Assembly: GCF_039525035.1 (NCBI RefSeq)
Contig: NZ_BAAAHE010000006.1
Span: 30,504 to 94,503, forward strand
Length of the DNA: 64,000 nucleotides
From: Sporichthya brevicatena
GTDB lineage: Bacteria > Actinomycetota > Actinomycetes > Sporichthyales > Sporichthyaceae
Direction of reading: 5' to 3'
The notes beneath the pieces were generated by a model that did no database searches, had not been told where the DNA came from, and worked only from the letters and a program-made list of their open reading frames with translations. Positions 17,612 to 25,541 of the stretch are shown piece by piece. The position numbers were made by a program, and so were the translations under genes. How positions within the stretch are numbered: the first letter of the stretch is position 1; each line of letters opens with the position of its first letter.

Positions 17612-19671
17612 CGGACGAGGTCGCGGGTCCGCGGCACCGGGCGAGCAAGCCCACCACCAAGGGTCTCTCGGGGACCGCGGACCGACCGCACGGCGGCTCG
17701 CGCTTCCGGGCGGACGTCGAGGGGCTGCGCGCGATCGCGGTCGGCCTGGTCCTGATCTACCACGCGGGGCTGTCCGAACTGTCCGGCGGCTTCGTCGGCG
17801 TCGACGTCTTCTTCGTCATCTCCGGCTTCCTCATCACGAGTCTGCTGCTCGCCGAGTTCGACCGTCGCGGCACCGTCTCGCTCGTCGAGTTCTACGCCCG
17901 CCGCGCCAAGCGTCTGCTGCCCGCCGCCTGCATCGTGCTGGTCGTCACCGCGATCGGGGCGCGCCTGGTCCTGCCCGAGTACCGCTGGGACGTCACCGGC
18001 GGCGACATCGTGGCCGCCGCGTTCTACTTCGTGAACTGGCGGCTGGCGGACCGGTCCGTCGACTATCTCGCCGAGGACGTCGCGCCCTCCCCCGTCCAGC
18101 ACTTCTGGTCGCTCGCGGTCGAGGAGCAGTTCTACATCGTCTGGCCGGTGCTGCTGGTCGTCGTCGCGCTGCTGGCCCGCCGGTTCGGCCACGGCCGGCG
18201 GCTGCTGACGATCGGCCTGATCGGCATCGCGGTCTCCTCGTTCTGGTACTCGCTCTCCGAGACCGACGCCAACCCCGCCCGTGCGTTCTTCGTGACCCCG
18301 ACCCGGATGTGGGAGCTCGCGGTGGGCGGCCTGGTCGCCGTCGCCGTCGGGGTGCTCCCGCGCATCCCGCGCCTGGTGGCCCTCGTGCTCGGCTGGGGCG
18401 GCCTGGTCGCGGTCGTGGCCGCCGGCTTCGTCGTCGAGGAGACCATGCCGTGGCCCGGTTGGCGCGCGGCGCTGCCCGTCCTGGGCACCGCGGCGGTCAT
18501 CGCCGCCGGCCCGGCCGTCGGCCGCGCCGGACCTGCCGTCGTGCTCGGCACCAAGCCGATGTGCTGGATCGGCGGGCTCTCGTACTCGCTCTACCTGTGG
18601 CACTGGCCGTTGCTGGTCCTCGCCGACGAGCACTACGACGGCATCTCCACCAAGCAGGGGCTCGTGGTCGTGGCGATCAGCGCCGTGCCCGCGTGGATCA
18701 CCCACAAGCTGGTGGAGAACCCGGTCCGGCACAGCCGCGTCCTGTCGGCCCGGCCGAAGCTCGCCCTCGGCGTCGGCCTGAACGTCACCGTCGCGGCCGC
18801 GGTCGGCGGGCTCGCCCTCGCGGCGGTCGTCGGGGGTACCGGCGGCAATCTCCGCCCGAACCCGGTGCGCGCGGAACGCGACGTGCCGGACCTCTACGCC
18901 AAGGGCTGCCAGCAGAACCAGGTCTCCGCCGAGGTCGTCACCTGCGAGTACGGCCCCGCGGACGCGACGACCACGATCGCGGTGTTCGGCGACTCGAAGA
19001 TCGCCCAGTGGGTGCCGGCCCTGCAGGCGCTGCTGCCCCGCAACGACCTGCGCGTCGTGACCTACACGAAGTCCGCGTGCGCCCCCGCCGACGTCGACAC
19101 CAACGGCAACGAGGGGCTCTACACGAGCTGCCGTGAGTGGGTCGGCAACGTCCTGACCGAGCTCACCGGTCCGGCCAAGCCCGACTTCGTCCTGACCTCG
19201 CAGCGGATCCCCACCGCGGCCGGCCCGACGCCGGAGGCCCGGCGGACCACCATGCGTGACGGACTCGACTCGACCTGGGCCCGGCTGGAGGCCGCGGGGA
19301 TCCGCGTCGTCGTCCTCGCGGACACGCCCTCGCCCCCGTTCACGGTCTGGCAGTGCGTCGCCGAGAACCGGTCGGACTGGTCGACGTGCGAGTTCGAGCG
19401 CGACCCGGCGGTGGCCAACAGCGCCGCTCCCCTGCTGCGCGAGGCCGTGGCCGGTCCGCAGTCCGACCCGGCCTTCATCGACCTGACCGCGGACATCTGC
19501 CCCGCGCCGATCTGCCCGCCGGTCATCGGCGACGTGCTCGTCTACCGGCAGGGCTCCCACCTGACGGCGACCTTCGTGAAGGAACTCGCCCCGGTGCTCG
19601 GCGTCGCGCTCAAGTCGGCCGGGGTCCCGCTCCCCGCGGTCCAGCTCCCCACCCCGACCCCGGCCCCGTGA
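17608..19671 (+). CDS. OafA/YrhL-type acyltransferase with SGNH domain
   Basis: 687-residue integral membrane O-acyltransferase for surface glycans. The N-terminal acyltransferase-3 domain begins RADVEGLRAIAVGLVLIYHAG with the conserved His52 and continues through about ten hydrophobic helices (FFVISGFLIT, FWSLAVEEQFYIVWP, LSYSLYLWHWPLL). After about residue 395 comes an extracytoplasmic SGNH hydrolase-like domain with GDS at 461-463 and a C-terminal GSHL. Such fusions acetylate polysaccharides. The GTG start overlaps the preceding gene (GTGA). With the glycosyltransferases next door it suggests synthesis and acylation of one glycan. Confidence 0.92.
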   Translation: MTDEVAGPRHRASKPTTKGLSGTADRPHGGSRFRADVEGLRAIAVGLVLIYHAGLSELSGGFVGVDVFFVISGFLITSLLLAEFDRRGTVSLVEFYARRAKRLLPAACIVLVVTAIGARLVLPEYRWDVTGGDIVAAAFYFVNWRLADRSVDYLAEDVAPSPVQHFWSLAVEEQFYIVWPVLLVVVALLARRFGHGRRLLTIGLIGIAVSSFWYSLSETDANPARAFFVTPTRMWELAVGGLVAVAVGVLPRIPRLVALVLGWGGLVAVVAAGFVVEETMPWPGWRAALPVLGTAAVIAAGPAVGRAGPAVVLGTKPMCWIGGLSYSLYLWHWPLLVLADEHYDGISTKQGLVVVAISAVPAWITHKLVENPVRHSRVLSARPKLALGVGLNVTVAAAVGGLALAAVVGGTGGNLRPNPVRAERDVPDLYAKGCQQNQVSAEVVTCEYGPADATTTIAVFGDSKIAQWVPALQALLPRNDLRVVTYTKSACAPADVDTNGNEGLYTSCREWVGNVLTELTGPAKPDFVLTSQRIPTAAGPTPEARRTTMRDGLDSTWARLEAAGIRVVVLADTPSPPFTVWQCVAENRSDWSTCEFERDPAVANSAAPLLREAVAGPQSDPAFIDLTADICPAPICPPVIGDVLVYRQGSHLTATFVKELAPVLGVALKSAGVPLPAVQLPTPTPAP

Positions 19672-19689
19672 ACCGAATTTGAGTGAGCG

Positions 19690-20307
19690 TCACATCCGGT
19701 TGAGCAGTTCCGCCTTCTTCGCCTGGAACTCGGCCTCGGAGATCACGCCCTGGTCGCGAAGTGCCGCGAGTTCGGCGATCTGACTCGGCACCGACGGCGC
19801 GGCCGGCATCCCGCCGGTGCGCTCCCGGACGTCGTTGGCCTCGACGGCGCGGTTGATCTCGCGCTGCACGTACTCGGGGCGCTTGATGTCGGTGAACCGC
19901 TGCTGCCCGCTCTCCCCCGCGGACTCGATGAGCAGGTCGCCCGAGCGCAGGATCCGCTCGAACACCGTCTGGCTCATGTCGATGTTGTTGACCCGGTTCA
20001 GCGGGACGTCCCGGCCGTGCTTGGCGACCAGGCCCTTGCGGTAGATCAGCCGCTCCGTGGTGAGGACGAAGTGGGTGCTCAGCCACTGCAGCAGGCGGGC
20101 GGTGAACCAGAGCAGCCAGACCACGAACAGCACGGCCGCGAGCCAACCGACGACCGTGCCGGTGTCCCCGTCCAGCGTCAGGGCGAAGACCCCGAACGCG
20201 ACCACGGGTACCCCGACCGCGATGTGCTTGGACAAGAACCACCAGTGCGGACGCAGGTCGAGGACGATCTCCTCGCCGTCCAGCAGAAGCCGCTTCGGGT
20301 ATCCCAT
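19690..20307 (-). CDS. PH-domain membrane protein with SHOCT tail
   Basis: 205-residue membrane protein of unknown role. After DGEEIVLDLRPHWW come two transmembrane helices (about 27-46 and 53-73), a bPH2-type PH domain (HFVLTTERLIYRKGLVAKHGRDVPL, GDLLIESAGESGQQRF) and a C-terminal SHOCT motif (IAELAALRDQGVISEAEFQ). The ATG at 20307 begins MGYPKRLLLD; longer in-frame readings overlap the methyltransferase. Stop lies 18 bp from the convergent acyltransferase stop. Confidence 0.85.
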   Translation of the reverse strand: MGYPKRLLLDGEEIVLDLRPHWWFLSKHIAVGVPVVAFGVFALTLDGDTGTVVGWLAAVLFVVWLLWFTARLLQWLSTHFVLTTERLIYRKGLVAKHGRDVPLNRVNNIDMSQTVFERILRSGDLLIESAGESGQQRFTDIKRPEYVQREINRAVEANDVRERTGGMPAAPSVPSQIAELAALRDQGVISEAEFQAKKAELLNRM

Positions 20308-20344
20308 GGAGCAGAACCTACTGCGCGAACGGCCCGGGAGGGCC

Positions 20345-21199
20345 TCAGTGCCGCACCGCCGTGACGAACCACGCCGCGGAGTCCAGCAGCAGTCCGTCGC
20401 CGGTGAGGTGCTCGGCGATCGTGGCGCGCAGGGCGGCGAGGCCCTCCGCGCGCGCGGCGTCGTCCAGGTCCTTGAGGAGGAACCGGACGCACGGCTGCCC
20501 GGAGACGAACTCGTAGGCCGACTCCAGGTCGGTCCCGAAGCACGCCGGCCGCCGGACACCGGTCAGCTTCACCTTGTGCAGTCCCGCCCCGGTGAGCAGG
20601 TGCCGGACCCGGTCGGGGTCGGCCAGCGACGTCGGGCCGGGCGCGTCCGGCGGGGGCGCCGGCAGGTCCCGGCCCATCGCCAGGGAGTCCCGGATGACCT
20701 GCATCCAAGTGTTGTGCGCCGGCGACTGCCACACCGCGAACAGCACACGGCCGCCCGGGCGCAGGGCCCGGGCGATGTTGGCGAAGGCCGTCGGCGGGTC
20801 GGCGAAGAACATCACCCCGAACCGGCTGAGCACGACGTCGAACCCGCCCGGTTCGAAGTGGTAGACCTGCGCGTCGGCCTGGACGAACTCGATGTTCGCG
20901 ACCTGCTCGGCCTGCGCCCGGTGCCGGGCGACGTCGAGCATCGCCGCCGAGAGGTCCACCCCCATCGCGCGGCCCGGCGAGGTGCGGCGCGCGGCGTCGA
21001 TCGTCGTCCGGCCGCACCCGCAGCCGATGTCGAGGACCCGCTCGGCCGGCCGCAGGTCGGCGGTCTCGAAGAACGGCTCCATGTACGCCGCGAGCGTGGC
21101 GTCGAAGGCGTCGGCGTTGGTCGCCCAGTACTCGCCGTCGGTCCCGTCCCAGGTGCGCAGCGACTCCGCGTTCGCCGGGTCGACCCGCGGCGTGTTCAC
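20345..21199 (-). CDS. SAM-dependent class I methyltransferase
   Basis: 284-residue methyltransferase. Motif I is VLDIGCGCG with the acidic post-I segment MGVDLSAAMLDVA; motif with VLSRFGVMFFADP and LRPGGRVLFAVW follow the Methyltransf_11/25 pattern. The GTG at 21199 overlaps the dioxygenase stop by four bases (GTGA), making coupling likely and setting the start. Substrate cannot be read from sequence; coexpression with homogentisate dioxygenase hints at aromatic metabolism, but this is only positional. Confidence 0.87.
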   Translation of the reverse strand: MNTPRVDPANAESLRTWDGTDGEYWATNADAFDATLAAYMEPFFETADLRPAERVLDIGCGCGRTTIDAARRTSPGRAMGVDLSAAMLDVARHRAQAEQVANIEFVQADAQVYHFEPGGFDVVLSRFGVMFFADPPTAFANIARALRPGGRVLFAVWQSPAHNTWMQVIRDSLAMGRDLPAPPPDAPGPTSLADPDRVRHLLTGAGLHKVKLTGVRRPACFGTDLESAYEFVSGQPCVRFLLKDLDDAARAEGLAALRATIAEHLTGDGLLLDSAAWFVTAVRH

Positions 21200-22425
21200 G
21201 CGTCCATCCCGGTCGCCCCGGACCCTCGGCCCGCCCACGACCAGGCGTAGTCCGGGTCCTCGCAGGCCCGCGCCCCCTCACCGAGCTCCAGCGGCCGGAA
21301 GGTGTCGACCATGACGGCGGTCTCGTCGAAGCGCTCCACGCCGAGGCTCGCCTCGGCCGCCCCCGGCTGCGGGCCGTGGGCGTGGCCGCCGGGGTGCAGC
21401 GAGATCGAGCCCAGCCCGATCCCCGAGCCCTTGCGCGCCTCGTAGTTGCCGCCGACGTAGAACATGACCTCGTCGGAGTCGACGTTCGAGTGGTAGTACG
21501 GCACCGGCACGGCGAGCGGGTGGTAGTCCACCTTGCGCGGCACGAAGTTGCAGACGACGAGGTTGGTGGCCTCGAAGACCTGATGGACCGGCGGCGGCTG
21601 GTGCACCCGCCCGGTGATCGGTTCGAAGTCGGCGAGGTTGAAGGCGTACGGGTACAGGCACCCGTCCCACCCGACGACGTCGAACGGGTGGGTGGCGTGG
21701 GTGACGATCGAGCCGACGACGCCCTGCGCCCCGCGGTGCTTGACGTACACCTCGACGTCGGTGGCCTCGATCAGCGGCGGCTCCCCCGGCGGGCGGAGGT
21801 CCCGCTCGCAGTAGGGCGCGTGCTCGAGGAACTGGCCGCGGGCGGAGAGATACCGCTTCGGCGGCGTGATGTGGGAGTTGGCCTCGATCGCGTACAGGCG
21901 CAGCGGTGTCGACCCGCCGGCGGAGTCACCCGTCGGCACCCAGCGGTGGGTCGTCCCGCGCGGGATCACGACGTAGTCGCCGGGGCCGGCGTCGATCGCA
22001 CCGAACAGCGTCTCGACCGTCGCGGTCCCGCCCTCGACGTACACGCACTCGTCGCCGATCGCGTTGCGGTACAGCGGCGAGCCGGCGCCCACGGCGGCGT
22101 AACTGATGCGGACGTCGGCGTTGCCGAGCACCAGCCGACGGCACGTCACCGCGTCGGCGGTCCGCCAGTTCCCCTGCTCGCCGAGGGCGTGCAGCCGCAG
22201 GTGCCGGGGCCGGAGCGGGTGATTCGGAGTCGTCGTCAGATCCGGGAGGTCCCAGCCGCGGCTGTCGACGATCGCCGACGGCACGTGCGCGTGGTAGAGC
22301 AGCGCGGAGTCCGAGGAGAACCCCTCGGCGCCCATGAGCTCCTCGGAGTAGAGCCCGCCGTCGGGCCGGCGGAACTGCGTGTGGCGCTTGGGCGGGATCG
22401 CTCCCGCCACCCGGTAGTAGGGCAT
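21196..22425 (-). CDS. hmgA: Homogentisate 1,2-dioxygenase
   Basis: Opens the ring of homogentisate to maleylacetoacetate in tyrosine/phenylalanine breakdown, using Fe(II) and O2. The 409-residue protein follows the actinobacterial family end to end: MPYYRVAGAIPPKRHTQFR at the start, NAIGDECVYVEGG, HRWVPTG, VGWDGCLYPYAFN, and the metal-site regions YYHSNVDSDEVMFYVGG and SLHPGGHAHGPQPG. Exact iron ligands were not assigned by alignment. It is divergent from maf with a 51-bp gap and overlaps the downstream methyltransferase. The next pathway enzymes are not in the window. Confidence 0.9.
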   Translation of the reverse strand: MPYYRVAGAIPPKRHTQFRRPDGGLYSEELMGAEGFSSDSALLYHAHVPSAIVDSRGWDLPDLTTTPNHPLRPRHLRLHALGEQGNWRTADAVTCRRLVLGNADVRISYAAVGAGSPLYRNAIGDECVYVEGGTATVETLFGAIDAGPGDYVVIPRGTTHRWVPTGDSAGGSTPLRLYAIEANSHITPPKRYLSARGQFLEHAPYCERDLRPPGEPPLIEATDVEVYVKHRGAQGVVGSIVTHATHPFDVVGWDGCLYPYAFNLADFEPITGRVHQPPPVHQVFEATNLVVCNFVPRKVDYHPLAVPVPYYHSNVDSDEVMFYVGGNYEARKGSGIGLGSISLHPGGHAHGPQPGAAEASLGVERFDETAVMVDTFRPLELGEGARACEDPDYAWSWAGRGSGATGMDA

Positions 22426-22476
22426 GAGCTCATCCTGCCCCCAGCGGGCGCGATCACGGCGGCACAATTGCTCCCC

Positions 22477-23082
22477 GTGCCGCACCTGATTCTTGCCTCC
22501 GCCTCCCCCGCCCGCCTCACCACGCTGCGGCGGGCCGGGCTGAACCCGGAGGTGATCGTCAGCGACGTCGACGAGACCGCGGTGTTCGGCCCAACGCCCG
22601 CGGCGACCGCCGAACTGCTCGCGACCATGAAGGCCGAGGCCGTGGTGGGGCGCATCGAGCCGGTGCCGGGCACCGTCGTCCTCGGGTGCGACTCCCTGCT
22701 CGAACTCGACGGCCAGGCGCTCGGCAAGCCCGAGACCACGGAGGCCGCGACCGAGCGGTGGCGCGCGATGCGTGGCCGCACCGGCGTGCTGCACACCGGC
22801 CACTGCCTGATGGAGCCGGCCACCGGCCGCCGCGCGGTCGCGACCGCCTCGACCACCGTCCGGTTCGCCGACGTCACCGACGCCGAGATCGGGGCCTACG
22901 TCGCCACCGGCGAACCCCTCCGGGTGGCGGGCGCCTTCACGATCGACGGCCGCGGCGGCGCGTTCGTCGAGGGCATCGAGGGCGACCACCACAACGTCGT
23001 CGGCGTCTCCCTGCCGCTGCTCCGCCGCCTCTGCGCCGCCCTCGGCATCGCCTGGACCGCCCTCTGGGAGCTCCCCGCCTGA
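22477..23082 (+). CDS. maf: Maf-family nucleotide pyrophosphatase
   Basis: Hydrolyses non-canonical nucleoside triphosphates to monophosphates (house-cleaning) and is linked to septum control in some bacteria. 201 residues from the GTG at 22477. Motifs in order: LASASPARL with the S-x-S-x-x-R phosphate site, DVDETAV, GCDSLLELDG with catalytic Asp72, and KPETTEAATERW. C-terminal GAFTIDGRGGAFVEGIEGD is also standard. A palindromic repeat (23118-23167) follows 36 bp after the stop. Confidence 0.93.
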   Translation: MPHLILASASPARLTTLRRAGLNPEVIVSDVDETAVFGPTPAATAELLATMKAEAVVGRIEPVPGTVVLGCDSLLELDGQALGKPETTEAATERWRAMRGRTGVLHTGHCLMEPATGRRAVATASTTVRFADVTDAEIGAYVATGEPLRVAGAFTIDGRGGAFVEGIEGDHHNVVGVSLPLLRRLCAALGIAWTALWELPA

Positions 23083-23117
23083 CGCCGCCCGGCACCCCAC
23101 CCGCCGCCGCCGTTGTC

Positions 23118-23167
23118 AACAAAGGGTGACACCCCTTACTGCGCAGTAAGGGGTGTCACCCTTTGTT
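23118..23167. repeat. Palindromic intergenic repeat, copy 1
   Basis: Perfect 50-bp inverted repeat with 25-bp arms meeting at the centre between 23142 and 23143 (central TTACTGCGCAGTAA). Each arm also contains the small inverted unit GGGTGACACCC. Copies 2 and 3 are at 33107-33162 and 46584-46639. It lies downstream of maf and upstream of a same-strand gene. It could act as a terminator or be a REP/MITE-like element. Confidence 0.9.
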
Positions 23168-23252
23168 TCACGGGGGCGGCGGCGGAAACCGATGAGTTCC
23201 GGTTGTCGGCGGAGTCTGGTGAGGTGAGAACCCCGGACAAGGACGGTGACGC

Positions 23253-24353
23253 ATGTCCAGCGCGCTGGTAGCGATCGGCACGGCGAAAGGGCTGTTCCTG
23301 GCCCGCAGCGACGACGACCGGAGGAGCTGGTCCCTGACCGGACCCCACTTCGGGATGAGCGAGGTCTACTCGGCCGCGATCGACACCCGCGGCGGGCGCA
23401 CGCGCATCCTCGCCGGGGCGATGAGCTGGCACTGGGGCCCGATGGTCGTCCGGTCCGACGACCTCGGCGCGACCTGGGTCGACACCGAGCGCGGCGCGGT
23501 CCGGTTCCCGGAGGGGACGGACGCGGCGGTCGCGCGCGTCTGGCAACTCGCCCCGGCGCCGGCGGACCAGCCCGGCGTCGTCTACGCCGGTGTGGAGCCC
23601 TCCGCGCTGTTCCGCTCGACCGACGGCGGCGAGACGTTCTCGCTCGTCGAGGGCCTGTGGAACCACCCCCACCGCAAGGAGTGGCAGCCCGGCGGTGGCG
23701 GCCAGGCGCTGCACACCGTCCTGCCGCACCCGACCCACCCGGACCGGGTCCTGGTCGCGATGTCGACCGGCGGGGTCTACCGGACCACCGACGGGGGTGA
23801 GTCGTGGTCACCGGCGAACCGCGGGATCGAGGCCGACTTCCTGCCCGGCGACGAGCCGGAGTTCGGCCAGTGCGTGCACAAGGTGGCACGGAACCCGCAA
23901 CGGCCCGAGCAGTTGTTCGCCCAGAACCACGGCGGGGTCTACCGCAGCGACGACGGCGGCGACCGCTGGGTCTCGATCGTCGAGGGCCTGCCGGCGGACT
24001 TCGGGTTCCCGATGGTCGCCGACCCGAACGTGCCCGGCTCGGTCTTCGTCTTCCCCATCGTGTCGGGCGAGGAGCGGTTCCCGCCCGAGCGCAAGTGCCG
24101 CGTCTACCGCACCGACGACGCGGGCGCGACGTGGTCGGCGCTGACCAACGGCCTCCCCGCGGACCCGCACTACGGGGCGGTGCTCCGCGACGGGATGTGC
24201 GCCGACGACGCCGACCCCGTCGGCGTGTACTTCGGCAACCGCAACGGCGAGGTCTACGCCACCGCCGACCGCGGCGAGAGCTGGCAGCAGATCGCGGCCC
24301 ACCTGCCGCCGGTGCTGTGCGTGAAGGCCGCCGTGCTCCCGGAGCCGGCGTGA
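23253..24353 (+). CDS. BNR/beta-propeller protein of the WD40/YVTN/BNR type
   Basis: 366-residue cytoplasmic protein with no signal peptide. At least five Asp-box-like turns are visible: DDLGATWV, STDGGETFS, TTDGGESWS, SDDGGDRWV and TDDAGATWS, each heading a blade, so it folds as a beta-propeller. N-terminus ALVAIGTAKGLFLARSDD and the His/Trp segments (GAMSWHWGPMVV, WNHPHRKEW) are typical of an exo-sialidase-like family found in soil bacteria, whose activity is unknown. Its stop overlaps the start of a MoaD-like gene, a pairing that suggests a joint function. Confidence 0.85.
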   Translation: MSSALVAIGTAKGLFLARSDDDRRSWSLTGPHFGMSEVYSAAIDTRGGRTRILAGAMSWHWGPMVVRSDDLGATWVDTERGAVRFPEGTDAAVARVWQLAPAPADQPGVVYAGVEPSALFRSTDGGETFSLVEGLWNHPHRKEWQPGGGGQALHTVLPHPTHPDRVLVAMSTGGVYRTTDGGESWSPANRGIEADFLPGDEPEFGQCVHKVARNPQRPEQLFAQNHGGVYRSDDGGDRWVSIVEGLPADFGFPMVADPNVPGSVFVFPIVSGEERFPPERKCRVYRTDDAGATWSALTNGLPADPHYGAVLRDGMCADDADPVGVYFGNRNGEVYATADRGESWQQIAAHLPPVLCVKAAVLPEPA

Positions 24354-24637
24354 TCGAGGTCCCGGTCCGCCTGCCCGCGATCCTGCGTGGGTTCGCGGGC
24401 GGGCAGGCCGTCCTGCACGTGCCGCTCGACGGGAACGCGACCGTCGGCGCCCTCCTCGACCGGCTCGCGGCCGAGCGACCCGCGCTGGAACGGCGGATCC
24501 GCGACGAACGTGGCGTCCTGCGCCCGCACGTGAACGTGTTCGTGCACAAGACGAACGTCCGGGACACCGGTGGCCTCGCGACCGAGATCCCGCCCGGCGT
24601 CGAGGTGCTGGTGATCCCGGCGGTGTCCGGGGGCTAG
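24350..24637 (+). CDS. MoaD/ThiS-family sulfur-carrier-like protein
   Basis: 95-residue beta-grasp protein. The GTG overlaps the preceding stop (GTGA). It has the MoaD pattern VRLPAILRGFAGGQAVLHV, a central RRIRDERGVLRPHVNVFVH, and ends in VIPAVSGG with the C-terminal Gly-Gly needed for thiocarboxylation (residues 94-95). No molybdopterin or thiamine genes are adjacent, so its acceptor pathway is unclear; it may act with the propeller protein encoded just before it. Confidence 0.88.
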   Translation: MIEVPVRLPAILRGFAGGQAVLHVPLDGNATVGALLDRLAAERPALERRIRDERGVLRPHVNVFVHKTNVRDTGGLATEIPPGVEVLVIPAVSGG

Positions 24638-24647
24638 GCGGTCCCGG

Positions 24648-24833
24648 TCAGGCGATGCAGTAGAGCTCGGCCCCCGCCGCGGCGGCGACCGTGGCGACCA
24701 CCGGGCACAGGTCGCAGGCCCCGCCGACGCAGTTCGTCTGACTCGGCGTCATCACCGGCGCGACGACGCCGGGCATCGTCACCATCGCCAGCCCCACCAA
24801 CGGGGCGAGGACCCTGAGCAGCCGGTTCCACAT
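24648..24833 (-). CDS. Small Cys-containing secreted or membrane peptide
   Basis: 61-residue reading frame of unknown function. It starts four bases after the tetR stop on the same strand, which suggests coupling. MWNRLLRVLAPLVGLAMVT is a plausible signal sequence or anchor, followed by a short mature part with four Cys (CVGGACDLC and YC near the end). It is squeezed between tetR and the convergent moaD-like stop. Coding status is moderately supported by position and the signal-like start, not by any family match. Confidence 0.5.
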   Translation of the reverse strand: MWNRLLRVLAPLVGLAMVTMPGVVAPVMTPSQTNCVGGACDLCPVVATVAAAAGAELYCIA

Positions 24834-24837
24834 CCCG

Positions 24838-25428
24838 TCAGTGTGCGCCCGATGCCGCGCCGGCTCCAGTCGTTCCGGCCAGGTCGTGCAACTGGGCCAG
24901 GGCCTCGTCGACGAAGTCGGCGAACGTACGGCGGCCGCGGGAGGTCACCCACCGCGCGAACGCGACCTTGAAGACCGCCATCCCGGTCTCGGCCGCCAGC
25001 CCGGCCGCGGGCTCCTTGACGCCCCGGCGACGCAGGGCGTCGGTGAGGGCCCCGGAGAGCCGGGCGAGCTTGATCAACTCCCGCTCCCGCAGGTCGGCGT
25101 TGGCCGTGATGACCTCGTGCCGGCTCCGGGAGAGCTCCCGCGGCGGGAAGTAGTCACTCGCGGCCCGCAACGCGGCGGCGACCTGGTCCAGCGCCGGGGT
25201 CGACGCCGGGGTCGCGGCGAGCGCGGCGACCATCACCTCCTCCAAGGCCTCCGCCCCGGAGAAGAGCACCTCACGCTTGTCCGCGAAGTAGCGGAAGAAG
25301 GTCCGCTCGGTGACGCCGACGCGTTCGGCGATCTGCGCGACGGTCGTCGCCTCGAACCCGTGCTCGCTGTAGAGCTCGAGCGCCGCGGCGCAGAGGCGAC
25401 CCTTCGCGTCAGGCTCCCAACGACCCAT
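24838..25428 (-). CDS. TetR-family transcriptional regulator
   Basis: 196-residue repressor-like protein. The N-terminal helix-turn-helix is LELYSEHGFEATTVAQIAERVGVTERTFFRYFADKRE split over residues 17-53, a strong TetR match; the C-terminal region is helical and Ala/Arg rich. It is divergent from an NAD-dependent epimerase gene, and the 113-bp gap holds three operator-like palindromes (25446-25527). This arrangement predicts that it represses itself and the epimerase gene until a small ligand binds. Confidence 0.93.
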   Translation of the reverse strand: MGRWEPDAKGRLCAAALELYSEHGFEATTVAQIAERVGVTERTFFRYFADKREVLFSGAEALEEVMVAALAATPASTPALDQVAAALRAASDYFPPRELSRSRHEVITANADLRERELIKLARLSGALTDALRRRGVKEPAAGLAAETGMAVFKVAFARWVTSRGRRTFADFVDEALAQLHDLAGTTGAGAASGAH

Positions 25429-25445
25429 GGCTACCAGCGTAGGCG

Positions 25446-25527
25446 ATGACAGATTCTGACATCAGTCGCTTCGCGGTGATGACAGAGACTGACATCGTGA
25501 CGTACCGTCGATGTCAGGAACTGACAT
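25446..25527. promoter_or_regulatory. Three phased operator-like palindromes between tetR and epimerase gene
   Basis: Three 17-bp sites of form ATGWCAGNNNCTGACAT: ATGACAGATTCTGACAT at 25446-25462, ATGACAGAGACTGACAT at 25479-25495 and ATGTCAGGAACTGACAT at 25511-25527. Starts are 33 and 32 bp apart, close to three helical turns, so bound dimers would sit on one face. The third is perfectly symmetric (arms ATGTCAG/CTGACAT) and ends 15 bp before the epimerase ATG. The natural candidate ligand is the adjacent TetR protein. Confidence 0.8.
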
Positions 25528-25541
25528 CACTGGAGGAATCG

